From NCBI RefSeq assembly GCF_900100015.1, contig NZ_FNDD01000019.1, positions 1 through 64,000 on the forward strand: a stretch of 64,000 nt of DNA, given 5' to 3'. Position 1 is the stretch's first letter; the number at the start of each line of letters is the position of its first letter. The DNA comes from Vibrio xiamenensis. Lineage in GTDB: Bacteria; Pseudomonadota; Gammaproteobacteria; Enterobacterales; Vibrionaceae. The translations under genes were made by a program, and so were the position numbers. This document shows, in pieces, positions 39,197 to 47,768 of the stretch. The notes beneath the pieces were generated by a model. The model saw nothing but the letters and a program-made list of their open reading frames with translations. It did no database searches and was not told the origin of the DNA.

Positions 39197-39871
39197 TTAA
39201 GCTTGTTGCTGATCTTGCTCATCACTAGATTCATCGGTGAGGTCATCTTCAGTAGCATCGATTGCAAAAGCTGGGGCGAACCACTCATCAAGTTTACGTC
39301 GCAGAACATCTACGCCAAGGCCTTTCAAGCTTGAAAACGCATCGACTTTAACATCGCCGCCAAATGCGAGTGCGGATTCACGAATTTTGAGTAGTTGAGC
39401 TTTACGAGCACCGCTTTTGAGTTTGTCTGCTTTGGTCAGCAGAACTTGTACCGGAATACCGCTATCAACGGCCCAGTAGATAAGCTGCTGATCGAGGTCT
39501 TTCATTGGATGGCGAATATCCATTAACACCACAAGGCCTCTTAGGCACTCGCGTTTTTGCAAGTATTCACCCAGCGACTTCTGCCACTTCTTCTTCATTT
39601 CAATTGGTACCTGAGCAAATCCATATCCCGGTAAATCGACGATATGGCAGCCATCGGTGACTTTAAATAAGTTAATCAATTGAGTACGACCTGGCGTTTT
39701 ACTGGTTTTTGCTAAACTTCTTTGGTTAGTTAAGGTATTTAGCGAACTTGATTTGCCAGCATTGGAACGTCCAGCAAACGCAATCTCAATGCCTTCATCT
39801 TCAGGCAGATGACGAATGTCAGGTGCACTGGTGATGAAATGGGTGTTCTGGTAATTAATTTTTGCGTTCAC
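39197..39871 (-). CDS. engB: Ribosome-biogenesis GTPase EngB/YihA
   Basis: A 224-residue TRAFAC GTPase needed for 50S subunit assembly. G motifs: G1 [10 protein letters not shown]2 region TPGRTQ, G3 DLPGYG, G4 TKADK and G5 near SSLKG. The acidic C-terminal tail (about 20 residues rich in Asp/Glu/Gln) is longer than in E. coli. It is divergent from the cytochrome c4 gene. Confidence 0.96.
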   Translation of the reverse strand: MNAKINYQNTHFITSAPDIRHLPEDEGIEIAFAGRSNAGKSSSLNTLTNQRSLAKTSKTPGRTQLINLFKVTDGCHIVDLPGYGFAQVPIEMKKKWQKSLGEYLQKRECLRGLVVLMDIRHPMKDLDQQLIYWAVDSGIPVQVLLTKADKLKSGARKAQLLKIRESALAFGGDVKVDAFSSLKGLGVDVLRRKLDEWFAPAFAIDATEDDLTDESSDEQDQQQA

Positions 39872-40022
39872 TGTGTTAACTCCATCTCGACTTTGTGTAG
39901 TCGATTGATTACTTCTTTGTGAAAGTGTGTAAAATAACCGTGCTCGGCATAAGGTCGTCTATTGTACCATGAGTCGTGCCCCCAAGGGGTACTGGAAGCT
40001 TGATAATTATAAATGGAATGTC

Positions 40023-40640
40023 ATGAATAAATTAGCGCTAATTGTGAGTCTTTTAGCCAGCTGTTCAGTGTGGGCCCAGGGCAGCATTGAAGCTGGTAAA
40101 GCAAAATCCCAAACCTGCGTTGCCTGCCACGGAGCTGATGGTAACGGAATCATGCCCACCTATCCCAAACTTGCCGGGCAACATGCTAAATATTTAGAAA
40201 AGCAGTTACAAGACTTAAAACTCGGTATGACGACGAGCGGTAAGCAAGGTCGTTTCGACCCCGTGATGAGTGCAATGGCGATGCCATTATCAGACCAAGA
40301 TATGGCTGATTTATCAGCTTATTTCGCATCGTTGCCGATCTCAAATAACAACACTCCCGAAGCTATCGTTGCGCAAGGTAAAGCCTTGTACACCGCAGGT
40401 GACGCCGAGCGTGGTTTGACTGCGTGTATCGCCTGTCATGGTCCGCGTGGTAATGGTACCGAACTATCCGGTTTTCCAAAAATTTCCGGTCAACATGCTG
40501 AATACATTAAATCCCAACTTGAGAAATTTCGCGACGATACACGCAGTAATGACATGAACGCCATGATGCGTGATGTTGCAAAAAAACTCACCGATAACGA
40601 TATTGAAATTCTGTCTCAGTATGTGGGTGGGCTTCATTAA
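40023..40640 (+). CDS. Cytochrome c4, periplasmic di-heme
   Basis: A 205-residue protein with a signal peptide (MNKLALIVSLLASCSVWAQG) and two homologous class I cytochrome c domains, each with a CxxCH heme motif (CVACH, CIACH) and later Met ligands (MSAMAMPLSD, NAMMRDVAKKL). It carries electrons to terminal oxidases in the periplasm. The ATG at 40023 gives a proper signal peptide; an earlier frame does not. A terminator follows. Confidence 0.93.
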   Translation: MNKLALIVSLLASCSVWAQGSIEAGKAKSQTCVACHGADGNGIMPTYPKLAGQHAKYLEKQLQDLKLGMTTSGKQGRFDPVMSAMAMPLSDQDMADLSAYFASLPISNNNTPEAIVAQGKALYTAGDAERGLTACIACHGPRGNGTELSGFPKISGQHAEYIKSQLEKFRDDTRSNDMNAMMRDVAKKLTDNDIEILSQYVGGLH

Positions 40641-40672
40641 CACTGACATCGATAGTGTCGATTGATTTTATC

Positions 40673-40700
40673 AACGCCTCAGCAACTGCTGGGGCGTTTT
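40673..40700 (+). terminator. Intrinsic terminator of cytochrome c4 gene
   Basis: Stem AACGCCTCAGC / GCTGGGGCGTT (one G-U pair) with loop AACT, then TT. Confidence 0.85.
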
Positions 40701-40769
40701 GCTATGAATTACAATGTGATGGCTGTCACGGTGGTTTTTTTCACACTACGCGCTACTTGCTGATGACTT

Positions 40770-40787
40770 TGTAAGAGATCTGCCATT
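40770..40787. promoter_or_regulatory. Possible VarA/UvrY (GacA-type) binding site
   Basis: TGTAAGAGATCT followed by a poorer right half matches two-thirds of the GacA/UvrY palindrome TGTAAGAGATCTCTTACA. It lies about 135-150 bp before the predicted start of the Csr RNA, the usual spacing. Confidence 0.5.
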
Positions 40788-40920
40788 GTTGAAATAAATT
40801 TCTCTCGCCATTTAAATAAATTATAAATATTTTCAATTGGTTACAATGGTGGTGGTTTTTTGTACTAAATTTTTTAAATTCACCAATTGTGTCAAATAAG
40901 CAAAGCGCTAAAGTAATCCC

Positions 40921-41248
40921 ATCAGCAGGACGCTGAAACAAGGATTTAGCCACGAAGGCTACCAAGGAATAACTTAAGATGTTCTTAAGTTGGATTCAGT
41001 AAGCAGGATGTTTACTGGACACGGATGGTCAATTTGTCTGATGGTTTGGACAGAGTAAAGGATCAGGTTTAAGGACAAGCCCTGTTACACAGGAAAGTAA
41101 GACGGAAAGCCAAAATTCATCAGGATGATGGAAAACGATTTTTCGCAAGGAAAGCACCAAAAACAAAAGGAATGTTGGCGCACTTTTAGTGACCAGTTTT
41201 CGCCAATTATTGGCACGAAAAGCGATAGTAACCCTATCGCTTTTTTTA
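40921..41248 (+). ncRNA. CsrB/CsrC-family CsrA-sequestering RNA
   Basis: About 330 nt with at least fifteen GGA motifs, many in AGGA or AAGGA context in putative hairpin loops, including the classic CATCAGGATGATG at 41118-41130. It ends in a strong terminator (AGCGATAG / CTATCGCT, 41221-41241, then Ts). A promoter TTGTGT - 16 bp - TAAAGT (40887-40914) sets the start. Such RNAs titrate CsrA under VarS/VarA control. The place between engB and yihI is that of E. coli csrC. Vibrio species have several copies, so I do not assign a letter. Confidence 0.92.
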
Positions 41249-41372
41249 TTTTCTGCGTTTCGCCATTCGGCATCAAAGCATTTTTTTCTAAACTGGCGAG
41301 AAATCGCTCAATAGGACTCCACTCTGCCTCTCATTTCTGGTATGTTGCGCATCCTTAAGAGAGGATCTCGTC

Positions 41373-42011
41373 ATGCAACATTGTCCTTTATGTCATAGCG
41401 CTAACAGCTATCCGTATTTTGAAGATAAACAGCGAGCATATTGGCAGTGTGATCGGTGTGAATTAGTGTTTGTTGATCCCAACCAACGCTTAGTCGCCAG
41501 CGATGAAAAAGCGCACTATGATCTGCATGAGAACGACCCAAATGATACCGGCTATCGTCGATTTTTGGCGCGTGTTGCAACGCCATTAAATCAACGCATT
41601 ACGCCGCATTCGCAAGGGTTAGATTTCGGTTGTGGCCCAGGCCCAACATTGTCATTGATGTTGCAGGAGCAGGGACACGACGTATCGTTATACGATCTCT
41701 ACTATTTTCCTGATACTCAGGTATTGCAGAGACAGTACGATTTTATGACCGCCACTGAAGTGATCGAACATCTGTACGATCCCGCTCAGATTTGGCAGCA
41801 ATGGTTAAATTTAGTTAGGCCCGGTGGCTGGATTGGTCTGATGACCAAAATGGTTATCGACGTAGATGCGTTTGCGAGCTGGCACTACAAAAACGACCCG
41901 ACGCACGTGGTGTTTTTTAGTCGCGCAACCTTTCAGTATCTGGCAGAGCGAGATAAGCTCGAACTTGAATTTATAGGCAACGATGTAATTTTGCTGAGGA
42001 AACCCCAGTAA
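41373..42011 (+). CDS. Zinc-ribbon class I SAM methyltransferase
   Basis: 212 residues. An N-terminal zinc ribbon (C4, C7, C26, C29) is followed by a SAM-binding domain with GLDFGCGPGPTLS and, after a shortened middle, ATEVIEHLYDPAQIW and LVRPGGWIGLMTKMV. The target is unknown. The stop overlaps the yihI start (TAATG), so the two are probably co-translated. The methyltransferase may act on a translation or ribosome-assembly factor, which is inference from the neighbour. Confidence 0.85.
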   Translation: MQHCPLCHSANSYPYFEDKQRAYWQCDRCELVFVDPNQRLVASDEKAHYDLHENDPNDTGYRRFLARVATPLNQRITPHSQGLDFGCGPGPTLSLMLQEQGHDVSLYDLYYFPDTQVLQRQYDFMTATEVIEHLYDPAQIWQQWLNLVRPGGWIGLMTKMVIDVDAFASWHYKNDPTHVVFFSRATFQYLAERDKLELEFIGNDVILLRKPQ

Positions 42012-42583
42012 TGTCTAGAGAAAAGAAAACCAAAACCGGTATCAATGGTGATTTGGTTTTTGCGCGTAAACACAACCGCAAAAACGATGATGTTGAAGGC
42101 CGTGAACGTAAGAAGCTGAAAAAGCGTAAAGGTTTAAAAACCGGTAGCCGTAACTCTGAAAGTAAGCAAGAAGTCACTCGCCAGAAAACTCAGCAGCGCG
42201 ACCCGCGTTTAGGCAGTAAGAAGAAAATCGAGCTTGTGGTCGATGCGCCTAAAAAGCAAACCAAACAACAGCGTATGCTTTCAGCAGAAAAAGAGCTGGA
42301 AATGTTGGAAAATGATGCGCAGTTGAATGTTCTGCTAGAGCGTTTAGATAACGGTGAAAGCTTGGGCGCTGGCTTGCAAAAACTGGTTGATGAAAAACTG
42401 GATCGTATTGAAAAACTGATGAAACAGTTGGGCATTTACGAAGAAGATGATGATCAGCAAGAAGACGAGCTAGAAGCTGAAGAAATCAGCGTTCCAAAAA
42501 CTAAGGCGAAGAAAAAAGCCGCGTCTGAAGACGAACTACTTTCGCAGTTCGAAGATCTCGATCTAAACGATTTTAAAGGATAG
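42011..42583 (+). CDS. yihI: Der GTPase-activating protein YihI
   Basis: 190 residues. A highly basic N-terminal half (SREKKTKTGINGDLVFARKH, KKLKKRKGLKTGSRN) is followed by an acidic C-terminal half (EEDDDQQEDELEAEE) ending FEDLDLNDFKG. In E. coli it stimulates the GTPase of Der/EngA and slows 50S assembly. It is longer than the E. coli protein. It overlaps the upstream methyltransferase and is followed after 9 bp by the DUF2489 gene. Confidence 0.93.
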   Translation: MSREKKTKTGINGDLVFARKHNRKNDDVEGRERKKLKKRKGLKTGSRNSESKQEVTRQKTQQRDPRLGSKKKIELVVDAPKKQTKQQRMLSAEKELEMLENDAQLNVLLERLDNGESLGAGLQKLVDEKLDRIEKLMKQLGIYEEDDDQQEDELEAEEISVPKTKAKKKAASEDELLSQFEDLDLNDFKG

Positions 42584-42592
42584 AGCAGCACG

Positions 42593-43081
42593 ATGAATGT
42601 AACCTTATTAGCCATTGCAGGTGGAATCATTATTCTCGGATTAGCCTCATACGCGGGTTACCTTCTGCTTCAGCTCAAAAAGCAAAAGCAGTTGCAGCAA
42701 CAGCATCAAACGCTGGCGATTCAAAAACGTAATGCCAACATTTTTGATAGCGTTAACACTTTGTGTTTGGCGGGGATTCAAGGTCAATGTGACTTGTCTG
42801 AGATTAGCATTCGTGTCTACAACATCATGGACTATGTGCAAGGTGAAGACCGAGTCGATTTTGACCAAGAGTTTCCAGCAACCTCTGAGCTGTACCATAT
42901 CGTGAAAGATATGCCTCGCGGTGAAGAGCGCCAAAACATGGTGAAAAAAGAGCGTATGCAACACAATTTAATGCGTCACAAAGCGGAAACCCGTTTGAAT
43001 GATGCGATTATTGATGAGCTGAAAGCGCTGCAGCAGCGTGTCCAACCTTTAAACAATCAAATCAACATTCAGTTGATTTAG
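42593..43081 (+). CDS. DUF2489 membrane-anchored protein
   Basis: A 162-residue protein with one N-terminal membrane helix (about 5-27), then a Gln-rich linker and a helical domain containing GQCDLSEISIRVYNIMDYVQ. It is a DUF2489 family member of unknown function, usually found between yihI and hemN in gamma-proteobacteria as here. Confidence 0.85.
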   Translation: MNVTLLAIAGGIIILGLASYAGYLLLQLKKQKQLQQQHQTLAIQKRNANIFDSVNTLCLAGIQGQCDLSEISIRVYNIMDYVQGEDRVDFDQEFPATSELYHIVKDMPRGEERQNMVKKERMQHNLMRHKAETRLNDAIIDELKALQQRVQPLNNQINIQLI

Positions 43082-43088
43082 ACACAGC

Positions 43089-43116
43089 GATCACTTCTTT
43101 TAGTCAAGGAGTGATC
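43089..43116. repeat. Inverted repeat after the DUF2489 gene
   Basis: GATCACTTC / GGAGTGATC form a 9-pair hairpin (one G-U) just after the stop codon, without a T run. It is possibly a weak or Rho-assisted terminator. A second perfect repeat, TTATCAAT (43120-43127) / ATTGATAA (43139-43146), lies next to it, before hemN. Confidence 0.45.
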
Positions 43117-43235
43117 CGCTTATCAATTCTGAATTTTTATTGATAAAACCGAATTTGCCAGCAGCCGAAGTTTCAATTGGTGTGGCAAAATAATCTGTCA
43201 CCTTATTTGGCCTTTAGTCACTACGGAAAAGCATC

Positions 43236-44624
43236 ATGTCGCAGCAAGTCGCCGTCAGCCAACAAGTGGAATGGGATCAAGCGGTTCTGGATAAATACAA
43301 TTATTCAGGGCCACGATATACCTCATATCCAACGGCTTTAGAATTTCATGAAGTGTTTACCATTTCTGATCTTGATATGGCGTGTACCCAGTATCCGGAA
43401 AGGCCGCTGTCGCTGTACATTCACATTCCGTTCTGTCACAAGCTTTGCTATTACTGTGGCTGTAATAAGGTCGTCACGCGTCACTCGCATAAAGCCGATG
43501 AGTATTTGGATGTGTTGGAGCTCGAAATTCGGACTCGCGCATCGTTATTGCAAGGCCGTCCTGTACATCAATTGCATTTTGGTGGCGGTACGCCAACTTT
43601 CCTATCGAATGCTCAAATCAGCCGCATTATGGCGGTGGCTCGCGCCGAATTTGAATTTGCTCCGGACTGCGAAATCAGTATCGAGGTTGATCCAAGAGAA
43701 ATCACGCTTGAAGTGCTGGAGCACTTACGCAGCGAAGGGTTTAACCGCCTTAGCATCGGCGTACAAGACTTCAATAAAGAAGTGCAAAAGTTGGTCAACC
43801 GTGACCAAGACGAAAGCTTTATCATTGCTTTGGTGGAAAAGGCCAAGCAACTGGGTTTTCGCTCCACCAACCTGGATTTGATTTACGGCCTGCCAAAACA
43901 AACCAAAGCAAGCTTTGCACAAACCTTGCAGCAAGTGCTGAAAATGCAGCCGGGTCGTTTATCAGTGTTTAATTACGCGCATATGCCGCAATTGTTCGCC
44001 GCGCAGCGCAAAATAAAAGAGCAAGATCTGCCAAGTGCGGATGAAAAAATGGCGATTCTTCAGCATACGATTGAAACGTTAACCGGCGCCGGTTATCAGT
44101 TTATCGGTATGGACCATTTTGCGTTACCAGAAGATGAGCTAGCTGTGGCGCAGCGTGAAGGGGTACTGCATCGCAATTTCCAAGGTTACACTACCCATGG
44201 CAGCTGCGATTTAGTCGGTTTTGGTGTGTCGGCGATCTCCATGGTCGGCGATGCGTACGGCCAAAATCAAAAAGAGCTCAAGCTTTACTACCAACAAGTC
44301 AATGAGCAGCGCCACGCGCTGTGGAAAGGGCTGGTGTTGGATAGTGATGATTTGCTACGCCGTGAAGTGATTAAACAGCTGATCTGTAATTTCACCTTAG
44401 ATAAAAGCAAAATTGAGCAGCAATTTAATATCAGCTTTGATCGCTATTTTGCTGAAGATTTAGCGCTATTGAAAAACTTCATCGCTGATGGGTTGGTCGA
44501 AGTTGATGCGAAAAGCATTCGCGTCACTTTAAAAGGTCGCCTGCTGATTCGCAATATCTGTATGTGCTTTGACAAATACTTGCGTAAAAAAGCGCGTCAG
44601 CAACAGTTCTCGCGCGTTATCTAA
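43236..44624 (+). CDS. hemN: Oxygen-independent coproporphyrinogen III dehydrogenase HemN
   Basis: A 462-residue radical-SAM enzyme that oxidatively decarboxylates coproporphyrinogen III without oxygen. The cluster motif CxxxCxxC with an extra Cys is at C67, C71, C74 and C76 (FCHKLCYYCGC). LHFGGGTPTFLS and DLIYGLPKQT are family motifs. The full length distinguishes it from HemW-type homologues. It is monocistronic with a terminator. FNR control would be expected, but I do not see a TTGATnnnnATCAA box. Confidence 0.95.
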   Translation: MSQQVAVSQQVEWDQAVLDKYNYSGPRYTSYPTALEFHEVFTISDLDMACTQYPERPLSLYIHIPFCHKLCYYCGCNKVVTRHSHKADEYLDVLELEIRTRASLLQGRPVHQLHFGGGTPTFLSNAQISRIMAVARAEFEFAPDCEISIEVDPREITLEVLEHLRSEGFNRLSIGVQDFNKEVQKLVNRDQDESFIIALVEKAKQLGFRSTNLDLIYGLPKQTKASFAQTLQQVLKMQPGRLSVFNYAHMPQLFAAQRKIKEQDLPSADEKMAILQHTIETLTGAGYQFIGMDHFALPEDELAVAQREGVLHRNFQGYTTHGSCDLVGFGVSAISMVGDAYGQNQKELKLYYQQVNEQRHALWKGLVLDSDDLLRREVIKQLICNFTLDKSKIEQQFNISFDRYFAEDLALLKNFIADGLVEVDAKSIRVTLKGRLLIRNICMCFDKYLRKKARQQQFSRVI

Positions 44625-44648
44625 GACATCAAACGCGATTGACAATCC

Positions 44649-44676
44649 AAAAGCCGCTTCGTTGAGCGGCTTTTTT
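44649..44676. terminator. Bidirectional terminator between hemN and ilvY
   Basis: Stem AAAAGCCGCT / AGCGGCTTTT, with Ts following on either strand. Confidence 0.9.
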
Positions 44677-44685
44677 GATCGCGGT

Positions 44686-45579
44686 TTAAGGCGTGATGTA
44701 TTTGGTTTCTGCTACTTTCCACAGCGCACTGACCAAAGGGTTATCTAACTGTGAACGTTTGCAGCACACCCCAAGTTTAAATGGTTCGATCGGCGCAACT
44801 TTAAGGCGCTGAATTTTATCGCGTACTGGGCTGTTATTGATCACCACATCCGGAGCGATGCCAATACCACACCCCAAAGCCACCATGCTGATGATTGCTT
44901 CATGGCCGGAAACCTGAGCATAAATATTCGGCTTTTTGATTTTCATCGTTTTAAACCAGCTATTGGCTCGGTCGCGTGCTGTACCGTGCTGCGGAATGAT
45001 AAACGGCAGGGTTTTCCAATCTGGATTTTCCAAATTTAGTGGTTCAGCAAAACTGTTGCCACCGACCGGAGCAATCACTGAAAGCGGAATTTCGCTGATG
45101 GTTTCAAATGCGACTCGAGATGGCAGTTGATCCGGATAAGCCGAAATCGCGATGTCGGCTTGGTCGCTAAGAATTCGCTCGATGGCGCGCGCCGGGTCGC
45201 CAGTCGAGAGCTTGAATTCAATAAACGGATGCTGCAAGCGAAAGGTCGACAATAACTGGGGGAGGTGGCTGTAACTGGCGGTCACCGAACAGAAAATACG
45301 AATTTCACCTTTTAAATCATCGCTACGGTTTTGGGCTTCTGAATGGTATTGCTGCCACTCGGTGAGAATTTTTAGCGCCACCGGCAGAAGTTTTTGGCCT
45401 GCAGGGGTCAATTCGACGCTGCGGTTGTCACGCAGAAACAACACTTGGCCGCAGTCTTGTTCCAACTTTTGGATTTGGCGACTTAATGCTGAAGGGCTGA
45501 TGTGCATCGCAGAAGCGGTTTTACTGAAGTTGTTACTATCGCAAAGGTGAACAAACATCTGCAGGCTTTTTATATTCAT
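44686..45579 (-). CDS. ilvY: LysR-type regulator IlvY
   Basis: A 297-residue activator of ilvC. It has an N-terminal winged helix-turn-helix (MNIKSLQMFVHLCDSNNFSKTASAMHISPSALSRQIQKLE) and a LysR effector domain. In E. coli it responds to acetolactate/acetohydroxybutyrate. The ATG at 45579 follows AAGGA, and the GTG one codon earlier is less likely. It is divergent from ilvC, the standard arrangement. Confidence 0.93.
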   Translation of the reverse strand: MNIKSLQMFVHLCDSNNFSKTASAMHISPSALSRQIQKLEQDCGQVLFLRDNRSVELTPAGQKLLPVALKILTEWQQYHSEAQNRSDDLKGEIRIFCSVTASYSHLPQLLSTFRLQHPFIEFKLSTGDPARAIERILSDQADIAISAYPDQLPSRVAFETISEIPLSVIAPVGGNSFAEPLNLENPDWKTLPFIIPQHGTARDRANSWFKTMKIKKPNIYAQVSGHEAIISMVALGCGIGIAPDVVINNSPVRDKIQRLKVAPIEPFKLGVCCKRSQLDNPLVSALWKVAETKYITP

Positions 45580-45593
45580 CACATTTCCTTACG

Positions 45594-45649
45594 TTGCATT
45601 TTTTGCAAAAACTAATTGTGAATATATCACTTTAAGCAACTAGCTGCTT
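45594..45649. promoter_or_regulatory. Probable IlvY operators between ilvY and ilvC
   Basis: Two palindromes lie in the divergent promoter region: TTGCA-TTTTT-TGCAA (45594-45608), with the LysR-type T-N11-A core, and AAGCAACTAGCTGCTT (45634-45649). A pair of sites, one near each promoter, is what IlvY uses in E. coli. Confidence 0.6.
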
Positions 45650-45717
45650 GTTTTAGTATGACTTCATTCGGCGAGCAAGCCGACCTTAACGGACGAATTA
45701 CAAAGGAGAGCCCTACC

Positions 45718-47202
45718 ATGGCTAACTATTTCAATACGCTAAATCTTCGCGAGAAGCTTGACCAACTTGGCCGCTGCCGCTTTATGGATCGCAGTGAATT
45801 TGCGACCGAAGCTGATTACCTCAAAGGCAAAAAAGTGGTCATCGTTGGCTGTGGTGCTCAAGGTCTAAACCAAGGTCTAAACATGCGTGACTCAGGTCTT
45901 GATGTGTCTTACGCATTGCGTCAAGCAGCGATCGACGAGCAACGTCAATCGTTTAAGAATGCGAAAGATAACGGCTTTGTGGTAGGTAGTTATGAAGAGC
46001 TGATTCCTCAAGCTGACCTAGTGATGAACCTGACTCCTGACAAACAACACAGCAACGTGGTTGCAACGGTTATGCCTCTAATGAAAGAAGGCGCCGCGCT
46101 AGGTTACTCACACGGCTTCAATATCGTTGAAGAAGGTATGCAAGTGCGTAAAGACATCACTGTTGTGATGGTTGCGCCGAAATGTCCAGGTACCGAAGTT
46201 CGTGAAGAATACAAACGTGGTTTCGGGGTTCCAACTCTAATCGCGGTTCACCCAGAAAACGATCCAAAAGGCGAAGGTTGGGATATCGCTAAAGCATGGG
46301 CGGCGGCAACAGGTGGTCACCGTGCTGGCTGTCTAGAGTCTTCATTCGTTGCTGAAGTTAAATCAGACTTGATGGGCGAGCAAACTATCCTTTGTGGCAT
46401 GCTACAAGCCGGTTCTATCGTTTGTTACGAGAAGATGGTTGCTGAAGGTATTGATGCTGGCTACGCAGGTAAATTGCTGCAATACGGTTGGGAAACCATC
46501 ACTGAAGCTCTGAAGTTTGGTGGCATCACGCACATGATGGATCGCCTATCAAACCCAGCGAAAATCAAAGCATTTGAACTGTCTGAAGAGCTAAAAGATC
46601 TGATGCGCCCACTGTACAACAAGCACATGGACGACATCATTGAAGGTGAATTCTCAAGCACCATGATGGCTGACTGGGCGAACGATGACGTTAACCTATT
46701 CAAATGGCGTGAAGAAACAGGTCAAACTGCGTTTGAAAACTACCCTGAAAGCAGCGTTGAAATTTCTGAACAAGAGTACTTTGATAACGGTATTTTGATG
46801 ATTGCTATGGTTCGCGCTGGGGTTGAGCTTGCGTTTGAAGCTATGACTGCATCAGGCATCATCGATGAGTCAGCTTACTACGAATCACTACACGAATTAC
46901 CACTTATCGCCAACACTGTTGCGCGTAAGCGTCTATACGAAATGAACGTGGTTATCTCAGATACGGCTGAATATGGTAACTACCTATTTGCTAACGTAGC
47001 AACACCGCTACTGCGTGAGAAGTTCATGCCTGCCGTTAGCACAGACGTTATTGGTAAAGGTCTAGGCGAGAGCTCAAACCAAGTTGATAACGCGCGTCTT
47101 ATCGAAGTGAACGAAACCATTCGTAACCACCCAGTGGAATACATTGGTGAAGAACTACGCGGCTACATGACTGACATGAAACACATCGCAGTTGGTGGCT
47201 AA
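45718..47202 (+). CDS. ilvC: Ketol-acid reductoisomerase IlvC (class II)
   Basis: A 494-residue NADPH-dependent enzyme of isoleucine/valine synthesis. The length, with a duplicated knotted C-terminal domain, marks the class II form of enterics and Vibrio. The Rossmann loop is [21 protein letters not shown]. The ATG at 45718 ([14 protein letters not shown]) follows AAAGGAGAG. An upstream ATG 60 bases earlier is not the start. Very regular codon use suggests high expression. It is regulated by IlvY. Confidence 0.97.
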   Translation: MANYFNTLNLREKLDQLGRCRFMDRSEFATEADYLKGKKVVIVGCGAQGLNQGLNMRDSGLDVSYALRQAAIDEQRQSFKNAKDNGFVVGSYEELIPQADLVMNLTPDKQHSNVVATVMPLMKEGAALGYSHGFNIVEEGMQVRKDITVVMVAPKCPGTEVREEYKRGFGVPTLIAVHPENDPKGEGWDIAKAWAAATGGHRAGCLESSFVAEVKSDLMGEQTILCGMLQAGSIVCYEKMVAEGIDAGYAGKLLQYGWETITEALKFGGITHMMDRLSNPAKIKAFELSEELKDLMRPLYNKHMDDIIEGEFSSTMMADWANDDVNLFKWREETGQTAFENYPESSVEISEQEYFDNGILMIAMVRAGVELAFEAMTASGIIDESAYYESLHELPLIANTVARKRLYEMNVVISDTAEYGNYLFANVATPLLREKFMPAVSTDVIGKGLGESSNQVDNARLIEVNETIRNHPVEYIGEELRGYMTDMKHIAVGG

Positions 47203-47292
47203 TGCGCAGCGGCGCTCATCTAAATGTGAGCGCCAGCCGAGCAAATAAGAACCTCTCAGAGGTCAAAAAATAAATACTTAAACACAACATTA

Positions 47293-47323
47293 AAAAAGCC
47301 TTACTGCATCAGTAAGGCTTTTT
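47293..47323 (+). terminator. Intrinsic terminator of ilvC
   Basis: Stem AAAAAGCCTTACT / AGTAAGGCTTTTT with a 5-base loop and T run. Confidence 0.93.
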
Positions 47324-47364
47324 CTTTGGGCGTTATTTTTAGTGCCGTCTTCGCGAGAACTGGC

Positions 47365-47625
47365 TTATTCAGCCGCTTTATCACCAAGCTTGGCTTCGAT
47401 ATCTGCCAGTTTCTTTTCCATCTCGGTCAGCTTTTGGCGAGTGCGCAGCAGAACCTGGGTTTGTACGTCAAACTCTTCGCGGCTGACGACGTCGAGTTTG
47501 TTGAGCTGGCCTTGAATGACTTGACGGACTTTTTGGTCAACGTCGCTGCCGAGGTCTTTGACCGGTTGTGGCATTGAGTCATGGATTTGTTTGGCAATTT
47601 GCTCGAGTTTTTTTGGGTCAAACAT
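47365..47625 (-). CDS. ubiK: Ubiquinone biosynthesis accessory factor UbiK (BMFP family)
   Basis: An 86-residue protein from the ATG at 47625 ([20 protein letters not shown]). It has an amphipathic N-terminal half and a C-terminal trimeric coiled coil ([20 protein letters not shown]). UbiK works with UbiJ (28704-29309 here) in aerobic ubiquinone synthesis and has membrane-fusogenic activity in vitro. It is transcribed alone between ilvC and the efflux operon. Confidence 0.92.
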   Translation of the reverse strand: MFDPKKLEQIAKQIHDSMPQPVKDLGSDVDQKVRQVIQGQLNKLDVVSREEFDVQTQVLLRTRQKLTEMEKKLADIEAKLGDKAAE

Positions 47626-47716
47626 AGTGGCGTAAACTCCTTTAAATTTATCCACATTCTATGTAATTGAGTAAAGAAAGTCGCCCTTTAGGATGCAAAA
47701 AAGCGCACAGATAGAC

Positions 47717-47739
47717 AAAAGGCCCCAATGGGGCCTTTT
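47717..47739 (-). terminator. Intrinsic terminator of the vex operon
   Basis: Stem AAAAGGCCCC / GGGGCCTTTT with loop AAT, directly after the vexB stop on the minus strand. Confidence 0.88.
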
Positions 47740-47768
47740 CAGAGTGAGTGCTTAACTTGAATTGAGCG

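Noticed and set aside
41125..41358. Frames on both strands
   Set aside because: They lie inside the Csr-type RNA and its terminator; the GGA-rich DNA is explained by the RNA gene.
43120..43146. FNR box for hemN
   Set aside because: The half-sites point outward with an 11-base gap instead of TTGAT-N4-ATCAA.
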